The notes: generated by a model not told the origin, from the sequence alone. DNA of 64,000 nt from Sneathiella chinensis (GCF_012720115.1 NZ_VNWN01000007.1:310001-374000); one strand, 5' to 3'. Positions 8,564 to 19,473 are shown, counted from the first letter of the stretch. Made by a program: numbers and translations.

Positions 8564-10402
8564 GTGCCCCTTCTGAAACCGGAATTGCTGGAACTTCTGA
8601 TTGTCATTATCCTGACAGGCGCAATTCTCTATCATTTTCGCCATATCCTTCGGCGGGAAGTCGGGCTTCTGCATATTGTCGGCGGGTTGGTCCTGATCTC
8701 GTTTGCCCTCGGGTGGCAGTATCTGATGCAGACGCCCCTGAAGAACCATATCCCCCAACTTTCTTTTCCAGACGGGCAGGATTATCTAACCCCCCTTCTT
8801 TTACTGCCGGGCGCCACACTGATTTTCTATGGCATGAGCAAGTGGTTCCCCCATGTGATCAACTATCGCCGGGAAACCCTTTTGCGGATAGAGGCCGAAA
8901 ACGAGGTCCGCCGCAAAAACGAGATGATCGAGGCGGTTCTTGACCGCGCGCCCTACGGCATTTTTCTTCTGGATGAAAACCTGAATGTGTTGCTGGCCAA
9001 CCGGCAGACGGCGACCCTGTTCAACATCCCCGTCCATCTGCTCCAGCCCGGCAGCAGCCTGCGGGAGATCACCCGGTATCTTGCCCGCAACGGCGAATAT
9101 GGAGACGTTTCCGAGGAGACGGCCTATCAGCAATGGCTGGACCTGATCCTTCCAAACGACCACCTGCATTTCCAGCGGAAGCGCGGCGACGGCACCATTC
9201 TGGAAATTCATGCCCAGTGGGTCCCCGGCGTCGGGCTGTTTTCCACCTATGAGGATGTCACCTTGCGGGCCTATGCCGAGCGGGACCTTGCCCGAAGCGA
9301 AGAGCGGTTTCGCGATTTTACGGAATCGGCGTCGGACTGGATGTGGGAAACCAACCCCCAGCACCGCATCTCCTATATGTCCGACCGGGGCCTTGCCCTT
9401 GCCGGGTTGCAACAGGATGATATCGTCGGGCGCTCCTTCATGGAACTGCTGCGCCCGTCAGGCGGACAGAAGGACTGGCGCTTCTATCTGGATCATTTTT
9501 CGCCCTACCATGTCCTGAAAGACCTGTATTGCGAATTTCAGCATCCCGACGGCTCAACCCGGTATGCGGTCATCTCGGGCAAGCCGGTGTTCGATCACAG
9601 CAACAGCTTTCAGGGGTATCGCGGGGTGGGCCGGGACATTACCGTCCGCCGCCAGTTTGAGGAAACCCGCCTGCAGTCCCAAAGGCTGGAGGCCGTGGGC
9701 CGCCTGACCGGCGGGATTGCCCATGATTTCAACAATTTGCTGGCCGTCATTCTGGGCAATTCGGAACTGTTGCTTGAAGGGGCGGCAGGGAAAGACAGCG
9801 CGGCCGCCCATCATCTGAATGTAATTCAGGGGGCGGCAACGCGGGGGGCAGACCTGACGCAGCGCCTTCTTGCCTATTCCCGAAAGCAACGGCTGCGCCC
9901 CGCCCCCATTGACCTTCGCAAAACCGTCGGCAATCTTCTTGAATTGCTGGAACCGGGTCTTGGGGCGGATATCCGCATTGTGGTGGATCATCAGGACGAT
10001 ATCTGGGACGCCCTTAGCGATGTGGGGCAGTTGGAAAATGCCCTCCTGAACCTTGCCAATAACGCCCGTGACGCCATGCCGGACGGCGGCCTGATCACGC
10101 TGTCCACCCGCAACCATGTGCAGCGGGCGGAAAACACCAAACCGGCCCTGAAGGAATTGCTGCCCGGTCATTATGTTCAGCTGTCCGTGCAGGATACGGG
10201 CGGAGGCATGCCCGAAAATCATGTCCAAAAAGCGTTTGATCCGTTTTTCACCACCAAGGAAGTTGGCAAGGGAACGGGGCTTGGCCTCAGTATGGTGTTC
10301 GGATTTGCAAAACAGTCAAACGGCCTTGCGACCCTTGAAAGCACCCCGACAAAAGGCACCACCGTTTCCCTGTATCTGCCCCAGGCGAAAGATCAGGACT
10401 GA
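8564..10402 (+). CDS. Membrane PAS sensor histidine kinase
   Basis: An orphan two-component sensor of 612 residues from GTG 8564. The frame is open further up to 8282, but that 5' part covers the guaA promoter region and looks non-coding. The N-terminus has two or three hydrophobic segments (about residues 5-25, 36-58 and 75-95). A first PAS domain (DRAPYGIFLLDENLNVLLAN) and a second (RFRDFTESASDWMWETNP) follow. The kinase core has the H-box GGIAHDFNNLLAVILGN, N-box NALLNLANNARDAMPDGG, and G boxes DTGGGMP and GKGTGLGLSM. No receiver domain and no adjacent response regulator are present, so the partner is elsewhere. It converges on rsmB. Confidence 0.9.
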   Translation: MPLLKPELLELLIVIILTGAILYHFRHILRREVGLLHIVGGLVLISFALGWQYLMQTPLKNHIPQLSFPDGQDYLTPLLLLPGATLIFYGMSKWFPHVINYRRETLLRIEAENEVRRKNEMIEAVLDRAPYGIFLLDENLNVLLANRQTATLFNIPVHLLQPGSSLREITRYLARNGEYGDVSEETAYQQWLDLILPNDHLHFQRKRGDGTILEIHAQWVPGVGLFSTYEDVTLRAYAERDLARSEERFRDFTESASDWMWETNPQHRISYMSDRGLALAGLQQDDIVGRSFMELLRPSGGQKDWRFYLDHFSPYHVLKDLYCEFQHPDGSTRYAVISGKPVFDHSNSFQGYRGVGRDITVRRQFEETRLQSQRLEAVGRLTGGIAHDFNNLLAVILGNSELLLEGAAGKDSAAAHHLNVIQGAATRGADLTQRLLAYSRKQRLRPAPIDLRKTVGNLLELLEPGLGADIRIVVDHQDDIWDALSDVGQLENALLNLANNARDAMPDGGLITLSTRNHVQRAENTKPALKELLPGHYVQLSVQDTGGGMPENHVQKAFDPFFTTKEVGKGTGLGLSMVFGFAKQSNGLATLESTPTKGTTVSLYLPQAKDQD

Positions 10403-10458
10403 ACGGATCAGGGCCAAACAGCGCCCTTGCCGATCTGGCGGGGGCAACAAGATCGATC

Positions 10459-11769
10459 TCAGGCGCCGGTGCGCTGCAGGATTGCCGTAAAGAAGCCGTC
10501 GGTTCCGTAGTCTGCCGGCGTCAGGGACAGAAAGTCCCCCTGCCCGGCCTCGGCCTCGGACAAACCAACCCCGTCCCATAGATCGGAGACAGGCAGGATT
10601 TCAAAGTCTGGGTGACGGGCAAGAAAGGCCGCGATCTGGCTTGCGTTTTCCTCTTCCAGAATGGAACAGGTCGCATAGACAAGCCGCCCGCCCGGCGCCA
10701 CCAGCGCAGAGGCCGTATCCAGAATATCCGCCTGCACCGCGACAAGGTCAGCCAGACCTTCCGGGGTCAATGACCAGCGTTGATCCGGTTGACGCCGCCA
10801 TGTGCCAGAGCCGCTGCACGGCGCATCCACAAAGACCCGATCGGCCTCTCCCTCAATCCGGGAGAGGATCTCCGCATCCTCGTCATTCCCCTGCAGGGCA
10901 AGGGACTGGACAATACCAACAGCGGCCCGGCGGGTGCGGATGGCAATATCCTTCATGCGCCGGGGGTTGATATCAAAGGCCCGAAGAAGGCCGGTATTCT
11001 GCATCGTCGCCGCCATGACAAGGGCCTTGCCCCCGGCACCGCAGCAATAATCCACCACATTCATGCCGGGACCGGCATCGGCCAGAAGGGCCGCGATCTG
11101 AGCGGCCTCATCCTGAATTTCCACAAGGCCCCGCTCCATGACCGGATGGGAATTGAGGTTAACCCTCTCCTCAATCCGAATGCCGACAGGGCTGATTTCC
11201 GTCGGGTGACAGGGGATGCCATCCTCGGCCAGAATACGGCAGACCTCTTCGCGGTCGGTTTTCAGGGTGTTGACCCGCAAGCAAAATGGTGCCCGGTCCT
11301 GAAAGGACTGAAGAACGGCTTCCATCCGTGCACCATAAGACGCCGTCAAGCGGTCCATCAGCCAGTCCGGGAAATTGCCCCGGACAGCAAGGGGCATGGC
11401 GTCCCTGTTTGCGTCCGGCAGGCTGACCAGAACGGCCTTTTCTTCCGGGCTAAGCGGGTCCGCAGCGTAAGAGCCGCTCAGGTAAAGGCTTTCCACCTCT
11501 TCCACTGAGATACCGGCCAGATAGACAAGCCCGACAAGGGCCAGACTGCGCGGCACGGGGGCAAGCTGCCCCTGCTCTGCCAGCCAGACCAGTTCCCCCC
11601 GGCGGCGCTGAATGTCATAGAAAAATTCGGTGATCCAGCGCCGATCCTTGGAGCCGGCGAACCGGCGAGCCTTGAAATAGCGCTTGATCACATGCTCCGC
11701 CGGCCCGCTCGTATTTTCAACATCGGTCAGCAGTTCGATGACCGAACTCAAACGGGCAGACGGGGTCAT
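10459..11769 (-). CDS. rsmB: RsmB-type 16S rRNA (cytosine-C5) methyltransferase
   Basis: SAM-dependent m5C methyltransferase of the NOL1/NOP2/Sun family, 436 residues. The SAM-binding motif is VVDYCCGAGGKALVMA. The catalytic motifs are DAPCSGSGTWRR (motif IV Cys) and YATCSILEEEN (motif VI nucleophile Cys). The N-terminal 150 residues are an RNA-binding-like helical region. Start ATG 11769 lies 9 bases after the guaB stop, so it is co-transcribed with guaB, an arrangement common in alphaproteobacteria. The exact rRNA target is inferred by family only. Confidence 0.88.
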   Translation of the reverse strand: MTPSARLSSVIELLTDVENTSGPAEHVIKRYFKARRFAGSKDRRWITEFFYDIQRRRGELVWLAEQGQLAPVPRSLALVGLVYLAGISVEEVESLYLSGSYAADPLSPEEKAVLVSLPDANRDAMPLAVRGNFPDWLMDRLTASYGARMEAVLQSFQDRAPFCLRVNTLKTDREEVCRILAEDGIPCHPTEISPVGIRIEERVNLNSHPVMERGLVEIQDEAAQIAALLADAGPGMNVVDYCCGAGGKALVMAATMQNTGLLRAFDINPRRMKDIAIRTRRAAVGIVQSLALQGNDEDAEILSRIEGEADRVFVDAPCSGSGTWRRQPDQRWSLTPEGLADLVAVQADILDTASALVAPGGRLVYATCSILEEENASQIAAFLARHPDFEILPVSDLWDGVGLSEAEAGQGDFLSLTPADYGTDGFFTAILQRTGA

Positions 11770-11778
11770 GCTATTTCC

Positions 11779-13239
<1,461 letters not shown>

Positions 13240-13302
13240 TTAGGCAACTCCTTCGGAATTGCAGGCAGATCATACAGGCAAGTTTTGAAATGCAAAGTGT
13301 AA

Positions 13303-13334
13303 AAATGAGGCCGTCCATTTTTTTTGGCACGGCC
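13303..13334 (-). terminator. Probable terminator of ppx-rlmE
   Basis: GGCCGT/ACGGCC stem (13309-13314 with 13329-13334, one internal mismatch further in). On the minus strand it is followed by TCATTTTTACAC. It lies 90 bases beyond the rlmE stop and upstream of guaB. Confidence 0.6.
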
Positions 13335-13424
13335 CCCTCATGACGCCTCTTGCAGCCCGGCTTGACGCAAGTTTCAGGCTGTTCAGACGCCAAATGCGCA
13401 AGATAATTCCGGGCGGTGCGTTTC

Positions 13425-14147
13425 CTAGCCCCGGAACCCCGTGGCAACCACATAGGCTTCGCGTGAATCCGGGCGACTTGCCTCCGGCTTGGCGTGACGG
13501 ACAACGGCAAAATTCCGCTTGAGCTGGTCGAGAAGATGATTCTCCGTACCGCCCTTCAGAACCTTGGCCACGAACACCCCGCCGGGTGCCAGCACATCCT
13601 CCGCAAAGGCAAGGGCCAGTTCCACCATATAGACAATCCGCAGGTGGTCGGTCTGGCGATGCCCCGTTGTGGGCGCGGCCATGTCGGAAATCACCGCGTT
13701 CACCGGTCCGCCAAGGGCTGCCTTCACACGCTTGTCCGCATCCTCGGACGTGAAATCAAGCTGCATCACCTCGGCGCCCGGCATGGGTTCCATTTCCAGA
13801 ATATCCACGGCCAGAACCTTGCCCTTGCCCTTCTGGGCACCGACACGCTCCACCGCGATCTGGGTCCAACCGCCCGGGGCGGCCCCAAGGTCAACCACAG
13901 AATCACCCGGTTTGAGAAGGTTATAGCGATCATCAAGCTGCAACAGCTTGAACGCCGCACGGGACCGGAAGCCCCGCGCCCGCGCTTCGGCCACGTAAGG
14001 ATCGTTCAGCTGACGTTCCAGCCACAGCTTGGACGAATATTTCCGTCCCCGGGCTGTCTTCACCTTGGTATGCAGCAAGCGGCCGGTTGTGGAGCTGCTC
14101 TCGCTCTTCCCGCCCTTGCCTTTTTTCTTTCCGCCCGATGCAGTCAT
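13425..14147 (-). CDS. rlmE: 23S rRNA (uridine2552-2'-O)-methyltransferase
   Basis: FtsJ/RrmJ family, 240 residues. It methylates U2552 in the A-loop of 23S rRNA, a late step of 50S assembly. The SAM site is [13 protein letters not shown]. The catalytic K-D-K-E tetrad is visible as RAAFK, SDMAAP, AKVLKGG and SREAYVVA. A basic 30-residue N-terminal extension (KKKGKGGK...) probably contacts rRNA. It starts 6 bases after the Ppx/GppA gene stops, so the two form one transcript. Confidence 0.96.
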   Translation of the reverse strand: MTASGGKKKGKGGKSESSSTTGRLLHTKVKTARGRKYSSKLWLERQLNDPYVAEARARGFRSRAAFKLLQLDDRYNLLKPGDSVVDLGAAPGGWTQIAVERVGAQKGKGKVLAVDILEMEPMPGAEVMQLDFTSEDADKRVKAALGGPVNAVISDMAAPTTGHRQTDHLRIVYMVELALAFAEDVLAPGGVFVAKVLKGGTENHLLDQLKRNFAVVRHAKPEASRPDSREAYVVATGFRG

Positions 14148-14153
14148 GGGGTT

Positions 14154-15260
14154 CTAAACTCTACTTTCCTTGATCGTCTGTTCTTGTGCAGGGACAGGAG
14201 CCGCCTTATTTTCCCGGTCGGCGTCGTTCATCAATCCGAACAACAGGCCTTCCCGAACGCCCCGGTCCGCCACACGCAATTTTCGCACCGGCCATGTGTT
14301 GTGCATGGCCTGAACAATGGCGCACCCGGATACGACCAGATCGGCCCGTTCCTGCCCGATGCAGGGTTCCGCGACCCGGGCCTTGTAATCGCTGCTGGCA
14401 AGACGCTCGCAAATCTCGATCATCTTGGCCGTGTTCAGCCACGCCCCGTCCACCTGACGGCGGTTATACCGTTTCAGGCCGAAATGTACACCCGCCAGTG
14501 TTGTTACCGTACCGGATGTGCCCAGCATCTGCACCCGTCCGCCCCGAATGATCTGGGCGATGTTGTGCTCCTGCTCGAACCCGGTGATATGCTCCATGAC
14601 ATCTGTGATCATGCCCTGATAGGCCTGATCGGTGACTGTCACGCCGCCATGCCGCTCCGACAGGGTGACAACCCCATAGGGAATGGACCGCCAGCCAAGA
14701 ACCTTGTTGCCATGCCGTCCGTTCAACCGCAGCCAGATCAATTCGGTGCTGCCCCCGCCAATATCAAAAACAAGGGCATAGTGATTCCGGTAATCCAGAA
14801 GAGGCGAACATCCGTCCACGGCCAATCCGGCCTCTTCCTCGGTGGTGATGATATCCAGCTTGATGCCGACCTCATCTTCCACCCGGGCGAGGAACGCCTC
14901 GCTGTTATTTGCTTTGCGGCATACCTCGGTTGCGACGCATCGCATCCGGGTCACCCCTCTGAATTTCATTTTCTCGGCACAGACGGCAAGCGCCTCCACC
15001 GTTCTGTCCATGGCATCCTCAGACAGTTCCCCTGTCTGGCTGACACCCTCTCCTAATCGAACGATCCGTGAAAAACTATCGATAACGCGAAAGCTCTTGG
15101 CTTCCGGTTTGGCCACAAGCAGCCGGCAATTGTTCGTTCCAAGATCCAGTGCCCCATAGACATGGGACCATCGTCCTGCTTTCTTGCCGCCGCGCCGTCG
15201 TTTTCCTCGATATCTCCTCTTTCCGTCTCGTCCCCTTCGTTGACCATCCGTCACTGTCAC
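14154..15260 (-). CDS. Ppx/GppA family exopolyphosphatase / pppGpp phosphatase
   Basis: A sugar-kinase/HSP70-fold phosphatase of 368 residues. The phosphate-1 motif is ALDLGTNNCRLLVA (about residue 36) and the phosphate-2 motif is FDIGGGSTELIWL. EEEAG and GTSGTVTTLAG are also in their usual places. The C-terminal regulatory domain of long Ppx proteins is absent, as in the short alphaproteobacterial type that sits beside rlmE. A strongly basic N-terminal tail of 30 residues precedes the domain, and the true start could be inside it. Whether it acts on polyphosphate or pppGpp cannot be told from sequence. Confidence 0.9.
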   Translation of the reverse strand: MTVTDGQRRGRDGKRRYRGKRRRGGKKAGRWSHVYGALDLGTNNCRLLVAKPEAKSFRVIDSFSRIVRLGEGVSQTGELSEDAMDRTVEALAVCAEKMKFRGVTRMRCVATEVCRKANNSEAFLARVEDEVGIKLDIITTEEEAGLAVDGCSPLLDYRNHYALVFDIGGGSTELIWLRLNGRHGNKVLGWRSIPYGVVTLSERHGGVTVTDQAYQGMITDVMEHITGFEQEHNIAQIIRGGRVQMLGTSGTVTTLAGVHFGLKRYNRRQVDGAWLNTAKMIEICERLASSDYKARVAEPCIGQERADLVVSGCAIVQAMHNTWPVRKLRVADRGVREGLLFGLMNDADRENKAAPVPAQEQTIKESRV

Positions 15261-15377
15261 TCAGGTCGTCCCTCCAGGACCAAAATTTGCGGGCAAACTG
15301 CCCCTTTGAGCCCAAGATTAGCAGGTTAAGGTTCTTCTTTCACAAAAAAAATAATGCAGAAACTGATTTATAGAGCA

Positions 15378-15406
15378 TTGACAACATTTCCGGGACTTGT
15401 TACATG
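15378..15406 (+). promoter_or_regulatory. Sigma-70-type promoter of tRNA-Gln
   Basis: TTGACA at 15378-15383, a 17-base spacer, then TACATG at 15401-15406. This is a near-consensus -35/-10 pair about 40 bases before the tRNA-Gln 5' end. Confidence 0.75.
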
Positions 15407-15446
15407 ACGCGCCACGACACGAAAGGAACTTCCTTTCAAACCTTGC

Positions 15447-15520
15447 TGGGGAATCGTCTAACGGTAGGACAGCGGACTCTGACTCCGTCAATCCAGGTTC
15501 GAATCCTGGTTCCCCAGCCA
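15447..15520 (+). tRNA. tRNA-Gln (anticodon CTG)
   Basis: A complete cloverleaf of 74 nt with encoded CCA. The acceptor TGGGGAA pairs with TTCCCCA, the anticodon loop is CTCTGAC (anticodon CTG, reading CAG), and the T-arm has GGTTCGAATCC. No integrase or repeat of its 3' end is next to it. Confidence 0.96.
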
Positions 15521-15611
15521 CTCTTCTCCCCCAAAATCTCGACACATAAAACAGCCCAAACACTGCAGATAGGCTCAGATTTTCTGCGCCCATTTCGAAC
15601 ATCAACATTCC

Positions 15612-16139
15612 TTACAAGGCTTGATGAGTGGTGATGGCGTGGGTCAGGATGCTGTGGTCCTGTTCGCTGAAGGCGACAAGGGTTATTTCCCGAACGGAGA
15701 GATCCCCGGCCCGACCACATTCGAGCAGGGTTTGAACGGCGATGGCGGCGGCGCTTTTGGCCGGAAAACCAAAGACGCCCGTGCTGATAGCCGGAAAGGA
15801 AAGGGTTTCAAGGCCGGTCTCGTGAGCGAGACGAAGGCTGTTCATGTAGCGTTGAGCCAGGAGATCGGCCTCCCCCCGCTGTCCGCCGTGCCAGACAGGA
15901 CCCACCCTGTGAATCACATGCCGCGCCGGCAGATTGAACCCCGGCGTCAGGCGCGCCTGCCCTGTGGGGCATCCGCCCAGTGTCCGGCAAAATTCGAGAA
16001 GGTCTGACCCCGCGGCCCGGTGAATGGCACCATCCACCCCGCCCCCGCCCAGAAGGCTTTCATTGGCAGCATTGACGATGGCATCCACCGCAAGTGTGGT
16101 GATATCGCCCCGCCAGCATTGCAGCGTAAAGGGAATCAG
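15612..16139 (-). CDS. Macro-domain protein (YmdB/O-acetyl-ADP-ribose deacetylase-like), probable non-ATG start
   Basis: Binds or hydrolyses ADP-ribose derivatives. [22 protein letters not shown] and the loop [13 protein letters not shown] are diagnostic of the macro domain. The first normal start (GTG 16088) would cut off the first strand of the domain. The frame continues upstream and reads [14 protein letters not shown], matching the usual N-terminus of the family, up to a stop at 16158-16160. The only starts that restore it are CTG 16139 or ATT 16136, which overlap the TGA of the preceding gene, so translational coupling is likely. This gives about 175 residues, normal for YmdB. The start is inferred; the domain is certain. 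Confidence 0.85.
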   Translation of the reverse strand: MIPFTLQCWRGDITTLAVDAIVNAANESLLGGGGVDGAIHRAAGSDLLEFCRTLGGCPTGQARLTPGFNLPARHVIHRVGPVWHGGQRGEADLLAQRYMNSLRLAHETGLETLSFPAISTGVFGFPAKSAAAIAVQTLLECGRAGDLSVREITLVAFSEQDHSILTHAITTHQAL

Positions 16140-16399
16140 CGTTTTGCGGACCTTTGTTCAAGAGTAGCGATATAATCGGTGATATCGCCCAACTCCCGCG
16201 CCAACATGCGAAGATCAGCGGCCTTGGCGGCCAGCGGTGCGTCATTCTTTTCGGCAACGGTTTCTGTCAGCATGGCAAGGGCCGCTGCGTTGGCCATGTT
16301 GGCCCGATCGGCAACGGTTTTCCTGTCCAGTCCCGCAGGTCTGGAAATATCGGCCTTCAGACCGTTCACAATTTCTTCGAGTTCGAGCTGGTGCATCAT
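16136..16399 (-). CDS. Small helical hypothetical protein
   Basis: An 87-residue, Ala/Leu/Glu-rich, mostly helical protein without signal peptide or membrane segment. I do not recognise the family. Its stop TGA (16138-16136) overlaps the probable start of the macro-domain gene, so the two form a translationally coupled pair and may act together. The start is ATG 16399 (an ATG-ATG pair). Confidence 0.7.
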   Translation of the reverse strand: MMHQLELEEIVNGLKADISRPAGLDRKTVADRANMANAAALAMLTETVAEKNDAPLAAKAADLRMLARELGDITDYIATLEQRSAKR

Positions 16400-16658
16400 T
16401 CACCTTTTATGAGTGCGAACTATACCAGAAAGCCGCCATATACGCAAAACATGTATTTTCCAAGGATACGGCGGCAACCTAAACAAAAGTTTAACGATAC
16501 CGTCTTCCCCCGCTCTTTTCCCATATGGATAACTGGCCGCATCTTTTTTTTCCGTTCGGGCAACCGCTTGTTAACCATTTTAGTAAAATTATACAGTCCA
16601 ACCGGAGCGGGATATTACGATCAACCTATTTCGTTCCTACGTTGCAGAGGGGGAATTC

Positions 16659-17012
16659 ATGACGAACACAACAACGAACACGGCAACGCCCAACCGGCGA
16701 AGCCACAAGCGGATTCTGGTATCCAGCCCGACAACCATTCAGGCAGAGAGCGGCCACCATCCGGGAAAAATTCTAAACATTTCTGCAGGCGGCGCCGGTA
16801 TCGAGCTGGATGTTGAACTGGCGGACCAAACCCGCATCACCGTCAATATTGACGATATGGGCTTTATTCCGGCACGGGTCGTGCGGCAGATGAAGGACGG
16901 TGTCGGCGTCCGGTTTGAAATCTCGGCGGACAAGGAAGAACGCTTTATCCAGCAGATCACCCGCATTGTGGAGAAAAAGCGTCAGGAACAGGCGGCACCG
17001 GCGTCGGCCTGA
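16659..17012 (+). CDS. PilZ-domain protein
   Basis: A 117-residue single-domain PilZ protein. The c-di-GMP signature is present as RRSHKR (RxxxR, residues about 11-16) and NISAGGAGIEL (D/NxSxxG, about 44-54), so it probably binds c-di-GMP. GAGGGGG lies just before ATG 16659. It is monocistronic, with about 260 bases of non-coding sequence upstream. Output is unknown; motility or exopolysaccharide control is usual for the family. Confidence 0.92.
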   Translation: MTNTTTNTATPNRRSHKRILVSSPTTIQAESGHHPGKILNISAGGAGIELDVELADQTRITVNIDDMGFIPARVVRQMKDGVGVRFEISADKEERFIQQITRIVEKKRQEQAAPASA

Positions 17013-17113
17013 CAGGCCCGCGCCTTCCCCACTCTGTCGGCCGGATTGGGTTGGGCAGGATTGGGACGGGCAGGACAGACGCAACAACGCCTGCCCCGAT
17101 CCACACACGCCCC

Positions 17114-17365
17114 CTAGCCGCCCTGACGGCCTGCAAACAGAAGCTGGCGGGCATCACGATAAAACTCTTCGGCCTGCGTCCATTCCGCCTTCAACTCGGC
17201 CAGTGACTTGGCGTTGTCCTCAGGTCGCAATCCACCCTCCCGGAAGTCGGACAACTCCTCAACACCCGACGTCGCCGCAAGAGACAAACCCTTGGCCATA
17301 TAGGCGGCACTGCGATCACTGACCCATTTCTGCAGGGCATCCACCTGAACCTGCGTTATCTTCAT
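17114..17365 (-). CDS. Small hypothetical protein
   Basis: An 83-residue soluble protein from ATG 17365 (GGAG 9 bases upstream). A GTG at 17380 in frame is possible but less likely. It is mostly helical with a Trp/Glu-rich C-terminal half. The family is not recognised. It is convergent with the PilZ gene and divergent from the pentapeptide-repeat gene. Confidence 0.65.
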   Translation of the reverse strand: MKITQVQVDALQKWVSDRSAAYMAKGLSLAATSGVEELSDFREGGLRPEDNAKSLAELKAEWTQAEEFYRDARQLLFAGRQGG

Positions 17366-17525
17366 CCCCAATGTCTCCACTTACCAACTTTTTGACAGGA
17401 TCCGCCCATTTTACAGGGACCGGGGAAAGAAACTGTTAACTTTGATCTTCTATAAATCAGTAAAGGTTAATGTTCAATTTCCACACCAAGCCGACCCAAG
17501 GGCACGACCGGAGCCTTGAAACAGC

Positions 17526-18818
17526 ATGACGTCCATGACGCCGCAAGACATACTCAGAATGCTGGAACTTCATATCCAGTGGTTGCGGGACCCCAGTCAG
17601 GGGCGGCAGGCCAATTTCCGCCAGCAGGATTTCTCCGGTGCCAATTTTGAAGGGGCAAAGCTGCAAAAATCCATCCTGTCCGGCAGCAAGCTGTCCCGTG
17701 CCATTTTCCGAAACGCCAACCTGATTGCGGCGGACCTGTTTGCCGTGGACCTGACCAAGGCAGACCTGACCAACGCCCTTCTGATCCGCGCCGACCTTCG
17801 GGGGGCCGAACTGAAAGGTGCCCGCATGCGGGGGGCCAACCTGCAGGAAGCGGATTTCCGTGGCGGCTCCATGATCCTGAGCGGCGGCAAGACAATCACC
17901 TTCGGATCGTCCGACCTTCGGGACAGCGAAATGGAGAATGTCATTGCGGAAAAGGCAAACCTGGCAGGGGCCAACCTGTCCGGTGCCCTGCTCGCCAATG
18001 CCAATCTGGCCCATTCCCAGCTGAACGGCGCCAATCTCAGCAATTCGGAAATGCTGAATGCGGGCCTTGTGGGCGCCAACATGGCCGGGTGTGACCTGAC
18101 CAATTCAAACCTGACCGGTGCCGATCTTTCCAATGCGGATTTAAGCGGTGCCATTGTGGATGGATGCAGCTTCCAAAACGCCAACCTGACGGGCGCCATT
18201 CTGGCCGGTACGGACCTTAGCAAGGCCAGAAACATCACCGCGCCGTCCAACAGCCCTGCACCCTCCCCCTCCCTGCCTCCGGACCTTCAGGCCCTGCTTG
18301 AAAAGCATTTTCACTGGGTAGAGACAAACGGGGCCAAGGGGGAGCGCGCCAACCTGTCCGGCATGGACCTTGCGGGCATGAATCTCAGCCATTCAGCCCT
18401 CAGCGGGGCCAACATGCGCGGTTGCGACATGCGGGGCTGTAATCTGGAAGGGTCTCAACTGGTGATGACGGACCTGTCCCACTGCCAGCTACAGGGCGTC
18501 AACATGAAGAATGCCGTGATGGAAGGGGTCAATCTGTCCCATTCCAACCTTGCCAACGGGAATCTGGATAACGCCGTCCTGACCGCCGTCGATCTCAAGG
18601 ACCATGAAGGCCACCCCCTCGGCAAGAAATGGCCTGCCAATCTGTCGGCTGCGACCTTTCGGGGAACCTCGCTTGAAAACGCCCTGCTGACCGAGGCCAA
18701 CCTGATTGACGCCGACTTTGTCGGGGCCAATCTGCGGGGCGCAGACCTTAGCGGCGCGGATACCGAAGATACCCGCTTTGCCCCCACATCAACGCCCCTG
18801 GAAAAAACAGGTGTCTAG
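17526..18818 (+). CDS. Pentapeptide-repeat protein with duplicated architecture
   Basis: A 430-residue protein made of two right-handed beta-helix blocks of A(D/N)LxX pentapeptides (about residues 28-235 and 275-420). They are split by a Pro/Ser linker (SNSPAPSPSLPP). Each block is preceded by the same kind of short helix: MLELHIQWLRDPSQGRQANF at the N-terminus and LLEKHFHWVETNGAKGERAN after the linker. The gene therefore looks like an internal duplication of a helix-plus-repeat unit. No signal peptide. Function is unknown; some pentapeptide proteins mimic DNA or protect gyrase, but nothing here points to that. Confidence 0.92.
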   Translation: MTSMTPQDILRMLELHIQWLRDPSQGRQANFRQQDFSGANFEGAKLQKSILSGSKLSRAIFRNANLIAADLFAVDLTKADLTNALLIRADLRGAELKGARMRGANLQEADFRGGSMILSGGKTITFGSSDLRDSEMENVIAEKANLAGANLSGALLANANLAHSQLNGANLSNSEMLNAGLVGANMAGCDLTNSNLTGADLSNADLSGAIVDGCSFQNANLTGAILAGTDLSKARNITAPSNSPAPSPSLPPDLQALLEKHFHWVETNGAKGERANLSGMDLAGMNLSHSALSGANMRGCDMRGCNLEGSQLVMTDLSHCQLQGVNMKNAVMEGVNLSHSNLANGNLDNAVLTAVDLKDHEGHPLGKKWPANLSAATFRGTSLENALLTEANLIDADFVGANLRGADLSGADTEDTRFAPTSTPLEKTGV

Positions 18819-18830
18819 AACGACCGGCGA

Positions 18831-19133
18831 CTAGTGGATTTTCCGGTCATGTTCGCCCGCCTCGCACTGATAGACATGCACGAAATAGCCGGCCATGGGA
18901 TTGCGCTCCAGATACTCGATCAGGTAATCCCGGCAGGCGGTGCTGGCGGTGCGGATAAAATACTGCCACAGCGGCTCCATCGGCGTGGTGCTGGTATCCC
19001 CGTGGGGAACACTGATTGACCCGCCCCACTCGATCTGGAAACCGCTCAGGTAGTTTTCCGCGTAATGACGAAAGACGGACGCCTCGTCAATTCTGACACC
19101 GGCCTTGTTCTCAAAACACAAACGCAAATCCAT
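18831..19133 (-). CDS. Hypothetical protein
   Basis: A 100-residue protein from ATG 19133 (AGGG 6 bases upstream). An in-frame ATG at 19154 would add seven residues. Acidic and aromatic-rich (GFQIEWGGSIS, YFVHVYQCEAGEHDRKIH) with a His/Cys-containing tail. No transmembrane segment. The family is not recognised. It converges with the pentapeptide-repeat gene 12 bases away. Confidence 0.65.
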   Translation of the reverse strand: MDLRLCFENKAGVRIDEASVFRHYAENYLSGFQIEWGGSISVPHGDTSTTPMEPLWQYFIRTASTACRDYLIEYLERNPMAGYFVHVYQCEAGEHDRKIH

Positions 19134-19375
19134 GGTCACCCTCTGGCATAGCATATGGACAGGCGGGACGGTTTCTCATCGCACCTGACGTGTCATATGG
19201 TGCGGGCACCCGTCCCTTTCAAACAGAGTGTGACAGGGGCGCATGACAAGCACAAGACCAAACCCGGATCAGATCAGGGAGGTGCCTGCAAGACTGTAAG
19301 CGTAACTGTAAATGGGGAAAAGCGGGGCCACCGTGGTGGCGGGGTACACATTGTGTCAAGCGATGCCGGCAGAGG

Positions 19376-19450
19376 TGGCATCCCCTAGGGGAGTCGAACC
19401 CCTGTTTCCAGAATGAAAATCTGGCGTCCTAACCACTAGACGAAGGGGAC
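19376..19450 (-). tRNA. tRNA-Glu (anticodon TTC), copy 1
   Basis: 75 nt with encoded CCA. Acceptor GTCCCCT/AGGGGAT, anticodon stem CCAGA/TCTGG with loop TTTTCAT, anticodon TTC. The sequence is identical to the second copy 256 bases upstream in its own direction. Confidence 0.96.
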
Positions 19451-19473
19451 ACACTGTGTTTCTGGAGGCAGGA

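Noticed and set aside
13494-15056. 520-residue plus-strand frame
   Set aside because: Antisense to rlmE and the Ppx/GppA gene, both with full catalytic motifs.
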